A stretch of DNA of 5,434 bases. Source: Syntrophaceae bacterium UBA2208 (GTDB lineage Bacteria; Desulfobacterota; BSN033; UBA1163). The notes beneath the pieces are model-generated. The model ran no database searches. It was not told the DNA's origin and saw only the letters and a list, made by a program, of their open reading frames with translations. The stretch is taken from the NCBI GenBank assembly GCA_002327885.1, contig DCUS01000081.1, forward strand, positions 1-5,434, written 5' to 3'. The position numbers were made by a program, and so were the translations under genes. Below, one piece after another: positions 1-5,434 of this stretch (position 1 is the stretch's first letter; every line of letters starts with the position of its first letter).

Positions 1-37
1 GTGTCGTTCACTATAGTAATACGCTATGCCCCATGCG
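1..37. other. Region downstream of metG at the window edge
   Basis: This short non-coding edge holds most of the heptamer repeat and a perfect 8-base palindrome ACTATAGT at 10-17. I see no gene start, terminator or RNA gene. In related gene orders a tatD-type nuclease often follows metG, but nothing of it is visible here. Confidence 0.4.
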
Positions 38-56
38 CTATGCGCTCTGCGAGATC
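15..56. repeat. Degenerate heptamer (7-bp) tandem repeat at the metG 3' end
   Basis: Plus-strand units in one register are CGCTATG (22-28), CCCCATG (29-35), CGCTATG (36-42) and CGCTCTG (43-49), with weaker flanking units on both sides. The minus-strand metG stop codon TAG (40-38) and its final codons lie inside the tract. No terminator-like stem followed by a T run is seen here, so readthrough into whatever follows metG is possible. Confidence 0.65.
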
Positions 57-1609
57 TTGGTTGGCTCCAGCCGCGGAAACAGGGGAGCGGGTTTGGCCAC
101 TTTTCTTCCGGGTTTCAATCCTCCCCAGGTTCCGTTCTCATTTAGATTTTGGCCCCAGAGAGCTTCCTCCATCCCGAGTTGCGACCACATCTTTTCAGAG
201 GTGGATGGCATGAAAGCAGCGAGCAGAAGGGCGGCGAGTCGAAGGGATTCCAGCGTCTGATAGAGCACCGTTCCAAGACGAGGCCGATCTTTTTCGGCTT
301 TGGCCAAAGCCCAGGGCGCGGTCTCATCAATATATTTGTTCCCAGCGCTGACGATCTCCCAAATCGAGCCCAAGGCCTTATGAAAAGCCAGGTTATTCAT
401 CTGGTCGGATAATTGAAGAAGCGCCTTTTCCGAAACTTCCTGAAGTCCTCGATCCACCTCTTGTAATTGGGAAGGAGTCGGAATCAGGCCATCAAAATAT
501 TTGACGACCATACTGAGGGCCCGGCTGAAGAGGTTTCCAAGATCATTCGCCAGATCGCTATTGATTCGATGGACCATGGCAGAATGGGAAAAGTCCCCAT
601 CCATCCCGAATGAGACCTCACGCATGAGAAAATATCTGACCGCATCCACTCCATAGGTGTCGATCAGGAGATTGGGCTCCACCACATTTTGAAGGGACTT
701 GGACATCTTTTTCCCTTCGATCGTCCACCATCCATGGGCGAACACCATTTTCGGAGGAGTTAATCCAATCCCCTTGAGCATCGTTGGCCAATAGACGGTA
801 TGAGTGGTGAGGATGTCTTTTCCGATGAGGTGAATCGCCTCCGGCCAAAATTGAGAGAATGGTTTTTCCTCGGAGCCATAACCAATCCCGGTGACATAAT
901 TGATGAGGGCGTCGAACCAGACGTAGGTGACGTAATCCGGATCAAATGGAATTTCGACCCCCCACTTCAACCTTTTCTTGGGTCTCGAGATACAGAGGTC
1001 TTCCAGGGAACCCCGCAGAAATCCCAAGATTTCATTTCTTCTCGATGGGGGAAAGATAAATCGCTCATTTGTTTCGATGTATTCGATCAGCCAGGATTGA
1101 TACTGACTCATTCTGAAGAAATAGTTCTTCTCGGAGATCTCACTCACCGATCGAAAACAATCCGGGCACTTCTCGTCTTCCAGATCTTTTTCGGTCCAGA
1201 AACGCTCACAGGGAATACAGTACCATCCGTCATAATTTTCCTGATAGATTTCTCCACGATCGTAGAGATCCTGAAGGATCTTCTGAACCACCTTTTTGTG
1301 GCGCATTTCCGTGGTGCGGATAAAATCATTATTGGAAATATTCAGCCTCTTCCAGAGGGATTGGAATCGCACCACCATTTCATCGCAGTGTGTTTTTGGA
1401 TCCACCCCCCGCTCCTGTGCGGCCTTTTCAACCTTTTGGCCATGTTCATCTGTGCCGGTGAGGAAAAAAACCTCATAACCTTCTAACCGTTTATAACGGG
1501 CAAGGATGTCTGCCGCCACGGTGGTATAGGCATGGCCAATATGGGGGAGATCATTGACGTAGTAAATGGGAGTGGTGACGTAGAAGAATTTTTTAGAGTT
1601 CGGATACAT
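38..1609 (-). CDS. metG: Methionyl-tRNA synthetase, short form without C-terminal tRNA-binding domain
   Basis: Class I aminoacyl-tRNA synthetase that charges tRNA-Met and initiator tRNA with methionine, using ATP, in the cytoplasm. The 523-residue protein has the HIGH motif HIGH (23-26) in a VTTPIYYVND context and the LTGTDEHGQK block (50-59). A single zinc knuckle has C131, C134, C148 and C151. WFDALINY (231-238) and HLIGKDILTTH (260-270) are also present, followed by KMSKS (301-305). The helical anticodon-binding domain contains NKYIDETAPW, whose W433 matches the tryptophan that reads the CAU anticodon in E. coli. The protein ends shortly after PLFPRLE and lacks the EMAP/Trbp111-like domain of longer (about 640-680 residue) enzymes; short forms are common in bacteria. 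I chose the ATG at 1609 since the family begins at KKFFYVTTPIYY. A TTG at 1636 would add nine unlikely residues (TTG-RKGGKSPF). The gene overlaps ricT by 17 bases, suggesting translational coupling. Its last codons (SQSA, then TAG) run into a heptamer repeat. Confidence 0.97.
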   Translation of the reverse strand: MYPNSKKFFYVTTPIYYVNDLPHIGHAYTTVAADILARYKRLEGYEVFFLTGTDEHGQKVEKAAQERGVDPKTHCDEMVVRFQSLWKRLNISNNDFIRTTEMRHKKVVQKILQDLYDRGEIYQENYDGWYCIPCERFWTEKDLEDEKCPDCFRSVSEISEKNYFFRMSQYQSWLIEYIETNERFIFPPSRRNEILGFLRGSLEDLCISRPKKRLKWGVEIPFDPDYVTYVWFDALINYVTGIGYGSEEKPFSQFWPEAIHLIGKDILTTHTVYWPTMLKGIGLTPPKMVFAHGWWTIEGKKMSKSLQNVVEPNLLIDTYGVDAVRYFLMREVSFGMDGDFSHSAMVHRINSDLANDLGNLFSRALSMVVKYFDGLIPTPSQLQEVDRGLQEVSEKALLQLSDQMNNLAFHKALGSIWEIVSAGNKYIDETAPWALAKAEKDRPRLGTVLYQTLESLRLAALLLAAFMPSTSEKMWSQLGMEEALWGQNLNENGTWGGLKPGRKVAKPAPLFPRLEPTKISQSA

Positions 1610-2378
1610 GAATGGTGATTTCCCCCCCTTCCTCAAGTTCCACCGTCACGGTTTGTCTGAGCACATTTTGGCGGATGACCTTTCCTTTACCGGAGCGGGT
1701 GGGGATATACTTACCCAGCTTGGGAAGTTCCTTCTTTAACTCGACATAAGTGGGAAACTCATAGGACAAGCAACACATCAAACGGCCACAAACTCCAGAG
1801 ATCTTTGTCGGGTTGAGGGCCAGATTCTGTTCCTTGGCCATTTTGACGGAGACGAGTTCGAACCGGTTCATGAATTTGGCACAACAGAACTCCCTCCCGC
1901 AACTCCCAAGACCACAAATCATTTTGGCTTCGTCTCTCACCCCGATCTGTCGCATCTCAATGCGAATTTTGAATTGGGCGGCGAGATCTCTGACCAGTTC
2001 TCGGAAATCAATCCTCTTCTCGGAGGTGAAATAGAAAAGGGCTTTGGAGCGATCCAGGAGAATCTCCGCTTTGACCAGTTTCATATTCAAGTTCTTCTCC
2101 ACGATCTTCTGGAGACAGAATTGAAAGGCCTCCTTTTCCAATTGCTGGTTCCCCTGAAATTGCGCCAGATCTTCAGCATTCGCTTTGCGCGCCACCTTTC
2201 TCGGAGATTTCAGAAAAAAGCGTTTTTCTTTTTCATGAGGGGGGGAAAGGACCTTTCCCAGAACCAGTCCCTTTTCGGTCTCGACGATCACATCTTCCCC
2301 CGCCTCGAGGGAGAGTTGTGTCGCATCGAACTCTTCTGTTTTTCCATTGGGTAGTTTAACAAAGACCAAACGAATCAT
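1593..2378 (-). CDS. ricT: PSP1 domain protein, RicT/YaaT family
   Basis: A 261-residue protein with the PSP1 C-terminal domain, orthologous in family to B. subtilis YaaT/RicT. There RicT joins RicA and RicF in a complex that carries [4Fe-4S] clusters and affects mRNA processing by RNase Y and phosphorelay-dependent development. The signature is intact. An N-terminal beta domain includes EAGEDVIVETEKGLVLGKV (about 25-43). The cysteine-rich core holds C155, C160, C165 and C166 in the CGLGSCGREFCC stretch, and C197, C202 and C203 in the GVCGRLMCCL stretch, with VSVKMAKEQNLALNP between them. These seven cysteines are the plausible Fe-S ligands. RicA and RicF homologues are not in this window and are generally absent from Gram-negative bacteria, so the partner and role here are unknown. 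The ATG at 2378 has a good ribosome binding site. holB ends 5 bases upstream, and metG starts inside the last 17 bases. The holB neighbour is shared with B. subtilis. Confidence 0.92.
   Translation of the reverse strand: MIRLVFVKLPNGKTEEFDATQLSLEAGEDVIVETEKGLVLGKVLSPPHEKEKRFFLKSPRKVARKANAEDLAQFQGNQQLEKEAFQFCLQKIVEKNLNMKLVKAEILLDRSKALFYFTSEKRIDFRELVRDLAAQFKIRIEMRQIGVRDEAKMICGLGSCGREFCCAKFMNRFELVSVKMAKEQNLALNPTKISGVCGRLMCCLSYEFPTYVELKKELPKLGKYIPTRSGKGKVIRQNVLRQTVTVELEEGGEITIHVSEL
1622..1628 (-). other. Seven-G homopolymer near the ricT-metG junction
   Basis: The minus strand has seven consecutive G residues, encoding Gly-Gly in an EEGGEIT stretch near the ricT C-terminus. They lie 12 bases upstream of the metG ATG. 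With the preceding AGGAA they form a purine-rich stretch that may serve as a loosely spaced ribosome binding region for metG, although it sits further from the start than is optimal. The tract is a candidate slippage site: a +1 shift here would enter the metG frame. Confidence 0.5.
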
Positions 2379-2383
2379 CTTCT

Positions 2384-3370
2384 CTATCCTTCCGCCCAAG
2401 AAAGCATCATCGCCTCAAGCGCTAAGCTCGTATTGGCATTGCCCCGGATGGCAAGGGAGGTGTGGTGGAGGATCTCCATTCGTTTCAAAAGGGAGGAGAG
2501 ACTCCAATGGGCAGAAAGGGATTCCATCACTTGCCAGAGATCCGAATGGATCAGTTTTGTTTCCTTTTTCAATGTCTTTACCATGACGAGGTCTCTTAAT
2601 AAAGTTTTTGCCACTTCAAGAATCAAAAGGAGATTTTCTCGTTGAGAGGGTAAGGCTTCCACCCAGCCCCCCATCTTTTGGAATGAAAGCGATTTAGATC
2701 CTACCCAGTCCTTTAAGAGTGCTTCTCTTGGAATCTGGGAGATTTCCTCTCGAATCTCCAAGGCCTTTCCAGGGCTTCCATCTGAAAGAGAAGCAAGAAG
2801 ATGGGCTTCCGTTTCATTGAGGCCCTTGCCTTCCATCAACCATTTGGATACCAGAGAAATCGGCAAGGGATGGAATCGAATCGGCTGGCACCGTGAAAGG
2901 ATCGTGGGCAATATGAATCTGGAGTTATTGGCCAGAAGGATGATCACCGTATGGAGCGGAGGTTCTTCCAGCGTTTTAAGAAGAGTATTTGGTATATCAT
3001 GGGCCATTCGATCCGCCGCCGTGAGAATGCAGACACGCCGCTTTCCTTCATAGGGTTTGTAAACCAGCTCCCTCTGCATTTGAATGACCTGCTCTTTCTT
3101 GATGCCTTGGCCGATGGGTTCAACGAGCAAGACATCGGGATGAAGAATATGATCAATTTTTTTACAGGAAGCACAATGATCGCAAGCTTCTCCCCTTGCC
3201 GCTTCTTCATTAAGGCAGTTGAGCGCTTTGGCAAATTCGAGGGCCACGACCTTCTTTCCGATCCCTTCATTTCCCAGGAAGAGGTAGCTGTTCACCACCT
3301 TTTCGTTTTCGATCGCCCGCTGTAATAGTGAAATGGGCCTGGAATGTCCTAAAACGTTTTTAAAAGACAT
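2384..3370 (-). CDS. holB: DNA polymerase III subunit delta' (clamp loader)
   Basis: A 328-residue AAA+ protein of the clamp-loader complex (with delta and gamma/tau) that opens the beta sliding clamp and loads it on primed DNA. Order of features: the typical opening MSFKNVLGHSRPISLLQRAI; a P-loop GNEGIGKK (33-40) with Lys where Ser/Thr normally binds magnesium; a zinc module of C52, C63, C66 and C69; NTLLKTLEEPP (128-138); a sensor-1 region ILLANNSRFILPTILSRC; and the SRC motif at 159-161, the arginine finger acting on the neighbouring subunit. The Walker B region reads CILTAADRM and lacks the normal acidic pair. These defects fit delta', which in E. coli is the non-hydrolysing 'stator' subunit, and argue against gamma/tau. 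The C-terminal third is the variable collar domain. The ATG at 3370 fits the family start, but no Shine-Dalgarno sequence precedes it. ricT begins 5 bases after the stop. Confidence 0.93.
   Translation of the reverse strand: MSFKNVLGHSRPISLLQRAIENEKVVNSYLFLGNEGIGKKVVALEFAKALNCLNEEAARGEACDHCASCKKIDHILHPDVLLVEPIGQGIKKEQVIQMQRELVYKPYEGKRRVCILTAADRMAHDIPNTLLKTLEEPPLHTVIILLANNSRFILPTILSRCQPIRFHPLPISLVSKWLMEGKGLNETEAHLLASLSDGSPGKALEIREEISQIPREALLKDWVGSKSLSFQKMGGWVEALPSQRENLLLILEVAKTLLRDLVMVKTLKKETKLIHSDLWQVMESLSAHWSLSSLLKRMEILHHTSLAIRGNANTSLALEAMMLSWAEG
2387..2393 (-). promoter_or_regulatory. Ribosome binding site of ricT
   Basis: GGAAGGA on the minus strand lies 8 bases upstream of the ATG at 2378 and overlaps the last codons of holB. 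It fixes the ricT start at 2378 rather than at the in-frame TTG at 2399, which lies upstream of this site and has nothing comparable ahead of it. Confidence 0.7.
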
Positions 3371-3377
3371 GGCTGGT

Positions 3378-3447
3378 TCAATTTCGGAATTCAGATTTTA
3401 GAGTGCAGATTTAAACTCCGAGCTATTTACTCCGAACTATCAATTTA
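3378..3447. repeat. Degenerate heptamer (7-bp) tandem repeat between tmk and holB
   Basis: Plus-strand 7-base units follow one register for ten steps. CAGATTT at 3392 recurs at 3406. ACTCC is followed by a GAnCTAT unit at 3415-3426 and again at 3429-3440: AAACTCC then GAGCTAT, repeated as TTACTCC then GAACTAT. The flanking units TCAATTT (3378) and CAATTTA (3441) also keep the phase. Repeated units are exactly 14 bases apart, that is two heptamers. The tract fills most of the tmk-holB gap and runs into tmk, supplying its stop codon (TAG at 3425-3423) and last codons. It leaves only 7 bases before the holB ATG. It is too degenerate and too short to be a CRISPR. Confidence 0.65.
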
Positions 3448-4067
3448 TCAACAAAATTACAAATTTTATTAAAGATTTTGTCCTCACTTTGCCGGCTGTC
3501 GATCACCTTTACCCGGCGGGGCTCCTTTTTGGCTATGGCGAGGTATCCTTTTCTCACCCGTCGGTGAAATTGGATTTTCTCTTTTTCAAAACGTTCCTCG
3601 TTTTCTTGTTTCAGTGTTCGATTCCGTTGAAGCGCTCTTTTTAGCCCAATCTCAGAGGGGCAGTCTAAAAGGAAAGTGACATCAGGTTTGATTCCCCAGG
3701 AAGAAAGATGATTGAGGCGTTCAATCCATTTCAAATTTATCTTCCGGCCGTAACCTTGATAGGCAAGGGTGGCATCACTGAAACGATCGCAGAGAACGAT
3801 CCCTCCTTTTTTTAGAAAGGGCTCAATCACTTCCTTCACGTGTTGTGCCCTGGCTGCTTCGTATAGAAGTAGTTCACTCATCGAGACCATCTTGTGATGA
3901 TCCGGGTTTAAGAGGATTTTCCTGACCTTCTCACCAATCGGGCACCCTCCTGGTTCCCGAGTGACTTTACAGGGAATTCCTTTTTGAGTGAGATATTTCT
4001 TCAGGCGTTGGATCTGAGTGGTTTTCCCACTCCCCTCCACTCCTTCAAATGTAATAAAAGGAGACAA
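3423..4067 (-). CDS. tmk: Thymidylate kinase (dTMP kinase)
   Basis: Phosphorylates dTMP to dTDP with ATP in the cytoplasm, an essential step of dTTP synthesis. The 214-residue protein has the usual length. It shows the P-loop FEGVEGSGKTTQ (residues 7-18), the dTMP-contacting TREPGG (36-41), the DRFSDATLAYQGYGR block (94-108, the family's DR(Y/F)xxS...AYQ motif), FLLDCP before the lid, and a basic lid and C-terminal helix region with ERFEKEKIQFHRRVRKGY. The P-loop carries Glu rather than a basic residue at its variable position, as in the E. coli type whose lid supplies the arginine. The residue after TREPGG is Cys42 where Thr is common. I chose the TTG at 4067 because of a well-placed GGAG; the TTG at 4079 would add four residues (MEQP). 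It is the first gene after the predicted promoter and is followed by holB after 52 bases. Its last seven codons and stop lie in a heptamer repeat, so the C-terminal tail LIVRSK may be repeat-derived. Confidence 0.95.
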   Translation of the reverse strand: MSPFITFEGVEGSGKTTQIQRLKKYLTQKGIPCKVTREPGGCPIGEKVRKILLNPDHHKMVSMSELLLYEAARAQHVKEVIEPFLKKGGIVLCDRFSDATLAYQGYGRKINLKWIERLNHLSSWGIKPDVTFLLDCPSEIGLKRALQRNRTLKQENEERFEKEKIQFHRRVRKGYLAIAKKEPRRVKVIDSRQSEDKIFNKICNFVDKLIVRSK

Positions 4068-4073
4068 CGGCTG

Positions 4074-4077
4074 CTCC
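4074..4077 (-). promoter_or_regulatory. Ribosome binding site deciding the tmk start
   Basis: GGAG on the minus strand sits six bases upstream of a TTG codon at 4067-4065, which is ideal Shine-Dalgarno spacing. The alternative in-frame TTG at 4079 overlaps this GGAG and has no purine-rich site of its own upstream, only an AT-rich leader. The site therefore favours the shorter protein beginning (M)SPFITFEG. Confidence 0.7.
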
Positions 4078-4101
4078 AATAAATATCTGAAATCAAAATA
4101 A

Positions 4102-4131
4102 AATATATGTCAGAGGCCCACCTATTGTCAA
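4102..4131 (-). promoter_or_regulatory. Predicted sigma70 promoter for the tmk-holB-ricT-metG block
   Basis: Reading the minus strand, a perfect -35 hexamer TTGACA lies at 4131-4126. It is followed after 18 bases by TATATT at 4107-4102 (one mismatch to TATAAT); the alternative ATATAT at 4108-4103 gives a 17-base spacer. Transcription would start near 4095, leaving a leader of about 28 bases before the TTG start of tmk at 4067. Downstream of the -10 the leader is strongly A/T-rich, which would favour melting. The -35 overlaps the last codons of the upstream gene: the TGA stop at 4130-4128 is part of TTGACA. No transcript data are available; the call rests on motif match and position alone. Confidence 0.7.
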
Positions 4132-4934
4132 GGCTTTCGGATGAAGGGAAGGATGAGAAGCCGGGGCAGGGTAAGAGACTTTGATTCCCGGAACTGACCG
4201 AGGCCGATTGTCATGGCTTCGTGTCCTCTCTCGGGTTGGGCCCGATAGGTGCCTAAAATCCTATCCCACCAGGGGAGGCTAAAGCCGAAGTTACTGTTAA
4301 ATTCCCTGATTAAAACAGAGTGATGCACCCGGTGCATCTCCGGTGTGACAACGAATAGTCTTAAGACACGGTCAATTGAAACCGGAAGCCGGACATTGCC
4401 GTGATTGAACATGCTTGTCGCATTTAAGACTATTTCAAAAACAATGACGGCCGCGGGAGAAGGTCCCAGGACCACAATCGTTGCCATCTTAATTCCCATG
4501 GAGAGAAGAATTTCGATCGGATGAAACCGGACTCCGGTGGTAACATCGAAGTCGAGATCAGTATGATGGATCCGGTGAAGCCGCCAGAAAAGAGGGAGAA
4601 AATGGAAGAGGGCGTGTTGAAGGTAAATGATGAAATCGAGGAGGACTACTCCGATGACTATCTCCAGCGCACTGGGAAAGGAAAGATGATTCAATAATCC
4701 CCACCCACGATGTTGAGCGATCTCCGCTATTCCTACGGCTTGAATTGGAAGGAATACCCGGAGGGCAAGCGTATCAAGAAAGACCAGTCCAAGATTACTA
4801 TACCAGCGAAGGCCTTTAGGGGTGTTGAGGATTCGGCGAGGGGCAAGGATTTCCCATGAAGCCATGGCGATCAAAACCCCGATGAAGAAAATGAGGCGTA
4901 TGGCTCCCTCATAAGTTAGAATCTGATGAATCAT
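4128..4934 (-). CDS. Sterol desaturase / fatty acid hydroxylase family membrane protein
   Basis: A 268-residue integral membrane protein of the fatty acid hydroxylase superfamily, which uses a histidine-bound di-iron centre and O2 to hydroxylate or desaturate lipid substrates. The histidine boxes are complete: HALFH (H107, H111), HRIHH (H120, H123, H124), H138 in RFHP, H178 in NHGN, and HRVHH (H201, H204, H205). The spacing between boxes is typical of the family. Hydrophobic segments lie at about residues 11-30, 47-70, 89-113 and 148-172, with a shorter one near 253-265, consistent with an inner-membrane protein with the iron site facing the cytoplasm. The ATG at 4934 is supported by AAGGA at 4941-4945, six bases upstream, and by the ATGA overlap with the preceding DUF3047 gene. 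The C-terminus ends soon after the last histidine box and a GTYRAQPERGHEAM block, which is normal. The substrate (sterol, hopanoid, fatty acid, ether lipid or carotenoid) cannot be told from sequence. No sterol or hopanoid genes are visible nearby. The TGA stop lies inside the -35 element of the next promoter. Confidence 0.93.
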   Translation of the reverse strand: MIHQILTYEGAIRLIFFIGVLIAMASWEILAPRRILNTPKGLRWYSNLGLVFLDTLALRVFLPIQAVGIAEIAQHRGWGLLNHLSFPSALEIVIGVVLLDFIIYLQHALFHFLPLFWRLHRIHHTDLDFDVTTGVRFHPIEILLSMGIKMATIVVLGPSPAAVIVFEIVLNATSMFNHGNVRLPVSIDRVLRLFVVTPEMHRVHHSVLIREFNSNFGFSLPWWDRILGTYRAQPERGHEAMTIGLGQFRESKSLTLPRLLILPFIRKP

Positions 4935-5434
4935 CTTTCGTCCTTTTTCAATAGAAGGTCTCCGTAATAGGCAATGGCTCTTTCACCGGTATTGTCTGTA
5001 TCGGTCATGATGGCCACTCCTGAAATCATAGGAGGTTCCCTGCCAAAGGCCTTTTTGAAGTCCTCATAGAGATTTCTCTCTTCCTCGATCCATCGGTTAA
5101 GTTTGGTTTTCCCGCTCTGAACCACAATCATCATCGCCCGATCGGTATAGGGGTTAGGAACGATTGTGCCAATTGGCGATTTGCTCTCCCATATGTAGTT
5201 GATAGCCGCGATGGGCGGATATTGGCCATAGAGCAGTCTAAGCGCTTCGAACTTTGCCTTTTCAAATAAACCCGATTGAGATGGGTCATATTGAAAGGTA
5301 ATATAGAGCCTGGCTGGATAGTCATCTCCTTGCTTTTTTCGGACATCTCCTTTCTCCAGAATGTTTTCAACCTTCCATCGCCACAGAAGGATGGGATATT
5401 GCTTTGGATCGATCTCAATCTCCCGAGTCAAACC
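4931..5434 (-). CDS. DUF3047 family protein, N-terminus beyond window edge
   Basis: This is the C-terminal 167 residues of a protein whose 5' end lies outside the window; the frame is still open at the last base. I recognise it as DUF3047, an uncharacterised bacterial family. Recognisable features are the stretch YPILLWRWKVENILEKGD followed by GDDYPARLYITF near the visible N-terminus, then a NYIWES block, a PNPYTDRAMMIVVQSG block, and the C-terminal end with MISGVAIMTDTDNTGERAIAYYGDL. Family members are usually somewhat over 200 residues and often begin with a signal peptide, so roughly 50 or more residues are probably missing; a signal peptide cannot be checked here. The alternating hydrophobic/polar pattern suggests a beta-rich soluble domain, possibly in the periplasm (inference). 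No catalytic residues are known to me and I assign no function. Its TGA stop overlaps the ATG of the hydroxylase gene in an ATGA, so the two are probably co-translated. A TTG at 5431 is in frame but is not a credible start, because the domain is already under way there. Confidence 0.85.
   Translation of the reverse strand, partial: GLTREIEIDPKQYPILLWRWKVENILEKGDVRKKQGDDYPARLYITFQYDPSQSGLFEKAKFEALRLLYGQYPPIAAINYIWESKSPIGTIVPNPYTDRAMMIVVQSGKTKLNRWIEEERNLYEDFKKAFGREPPMISGVAIMTDTDNTGERAIAYYGDLLLKKDER

Noticed and set aside
10..17. Palindrome ACTATAGT as a possible operator or terminator stem
   Set aside because: Eight bases without a loop or T run are too short to support a terminator or binding-site call.
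800..1486. A 228-codon open frame on the plus strand opposite metG
   Set aside because: It lies wholly antisense to a metG with every catalytic motif intact. Its translation resembles no family I know and mirrors metG codon structure, so it is a shadow.
1974..2354. A 126-codon plus-strand open frame opposite ricT
   Set aside because: Antisense to the conserved ricT gene, with low-complexity Phe/Leu-rich translation and no ribosome binding site of note.
2379..2399. Longer ricT start at the TTG at 2399
   Set aside because: It would add MGGRIEK, which overlaps the holB end and contains the ribosome binding site of the ATG at 2378.
2951..3325. Plus-strand 124-codon open frame and an overlapping minus-strand one in holB
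   Set aside because: Both are alternative frames of holB, whose own frame carries the P-loop, zinc module and SRC motif.
3378..3447. CRISPR array or attachment site in the tmk-holB gap
   Set aside because: Units are 7-14 bases and degenerate, with no spacers, no cas genes, and no tRNA or integrase nearby.
4080..4127. Riboswitch or attenuator in the leader of tmk
   Set aside because: The predicted leader is only about 28 bases and AT-rich, with no room for a structured aptamer.

Overview
The window is a compact stretch of bacterial chromosome in which all six supported genes lie on the minus strand, so it reads from the high-coordinate end to the low one. In that order the genes are: a DUF3047 protein cut by the window edge, a membrane-bound di-iron fatty acid hydroxylase / sterol desaturase family protein, thymidylate kinase (tmk), DNA polymerase III delta' (holB), a PSP1/RicT-type protein, and a short-form methionyl-tRNA synthetase (metG). 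No RNA gene, insertion sequence, CRISPR array, phage gene or plus-strand gene could be supported. No stretch of more than about 60 bases lacks a gene.

The order tmk-holB-ricT-metG is a housekeeping arrangement known from Geobacter-like and other deltaproteobacterial (Desulfobacterota) genomes. It also resembles the holB-yaaT neighbourhood of Firmicutes. With the moderate base composition, the TTG start of tmk and the short degenerate 7-bp repeats between genes, it suggests a Desulfobacterota or related (Nitrospirota/Methylomirabilota-like) bacterium. This placement is an inference from gene order and general familiarity, not from a search.

There are two transcriptional blocks. Block 1 is DUF3047 plus the hydroxylase, coupled by an ATGA stop/start overlap. 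Block 2 is tmk-holB-ricT-metG. A very good sigma70-type promoter lies between them. Its -35 hexamer TTGACA contains the TGA stop codon of the hydroxylase gene, so block 2 probably has its own promoter. Inside block 2, ricT follows holB after 5 bases and metG overlaps ricT by 17 bases. The tmk-holB gap (52 bases) is largely filled by a degenerate heptamer repeat.

Block 2 joins dTTP supply (Tmk), the clamp-loader subunit (HolB), a probable Fe-S regulatory or RNA-processing factor (RicT) and translation (MetG). Block 1 encodes a probable membrane lipid-modifying oxygenase with an uncharacterised partner.

The most unusual structure is two heptamer-periodic repeat tracts of unrelated sequence. 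Each overlaps the 3' end of a gene and supplies its stop codon and last codons (tmk and metG). I saw no clear sign of a new defence, mobile or biosynthetic system; most of the window is ordinary housekeeping DNA.
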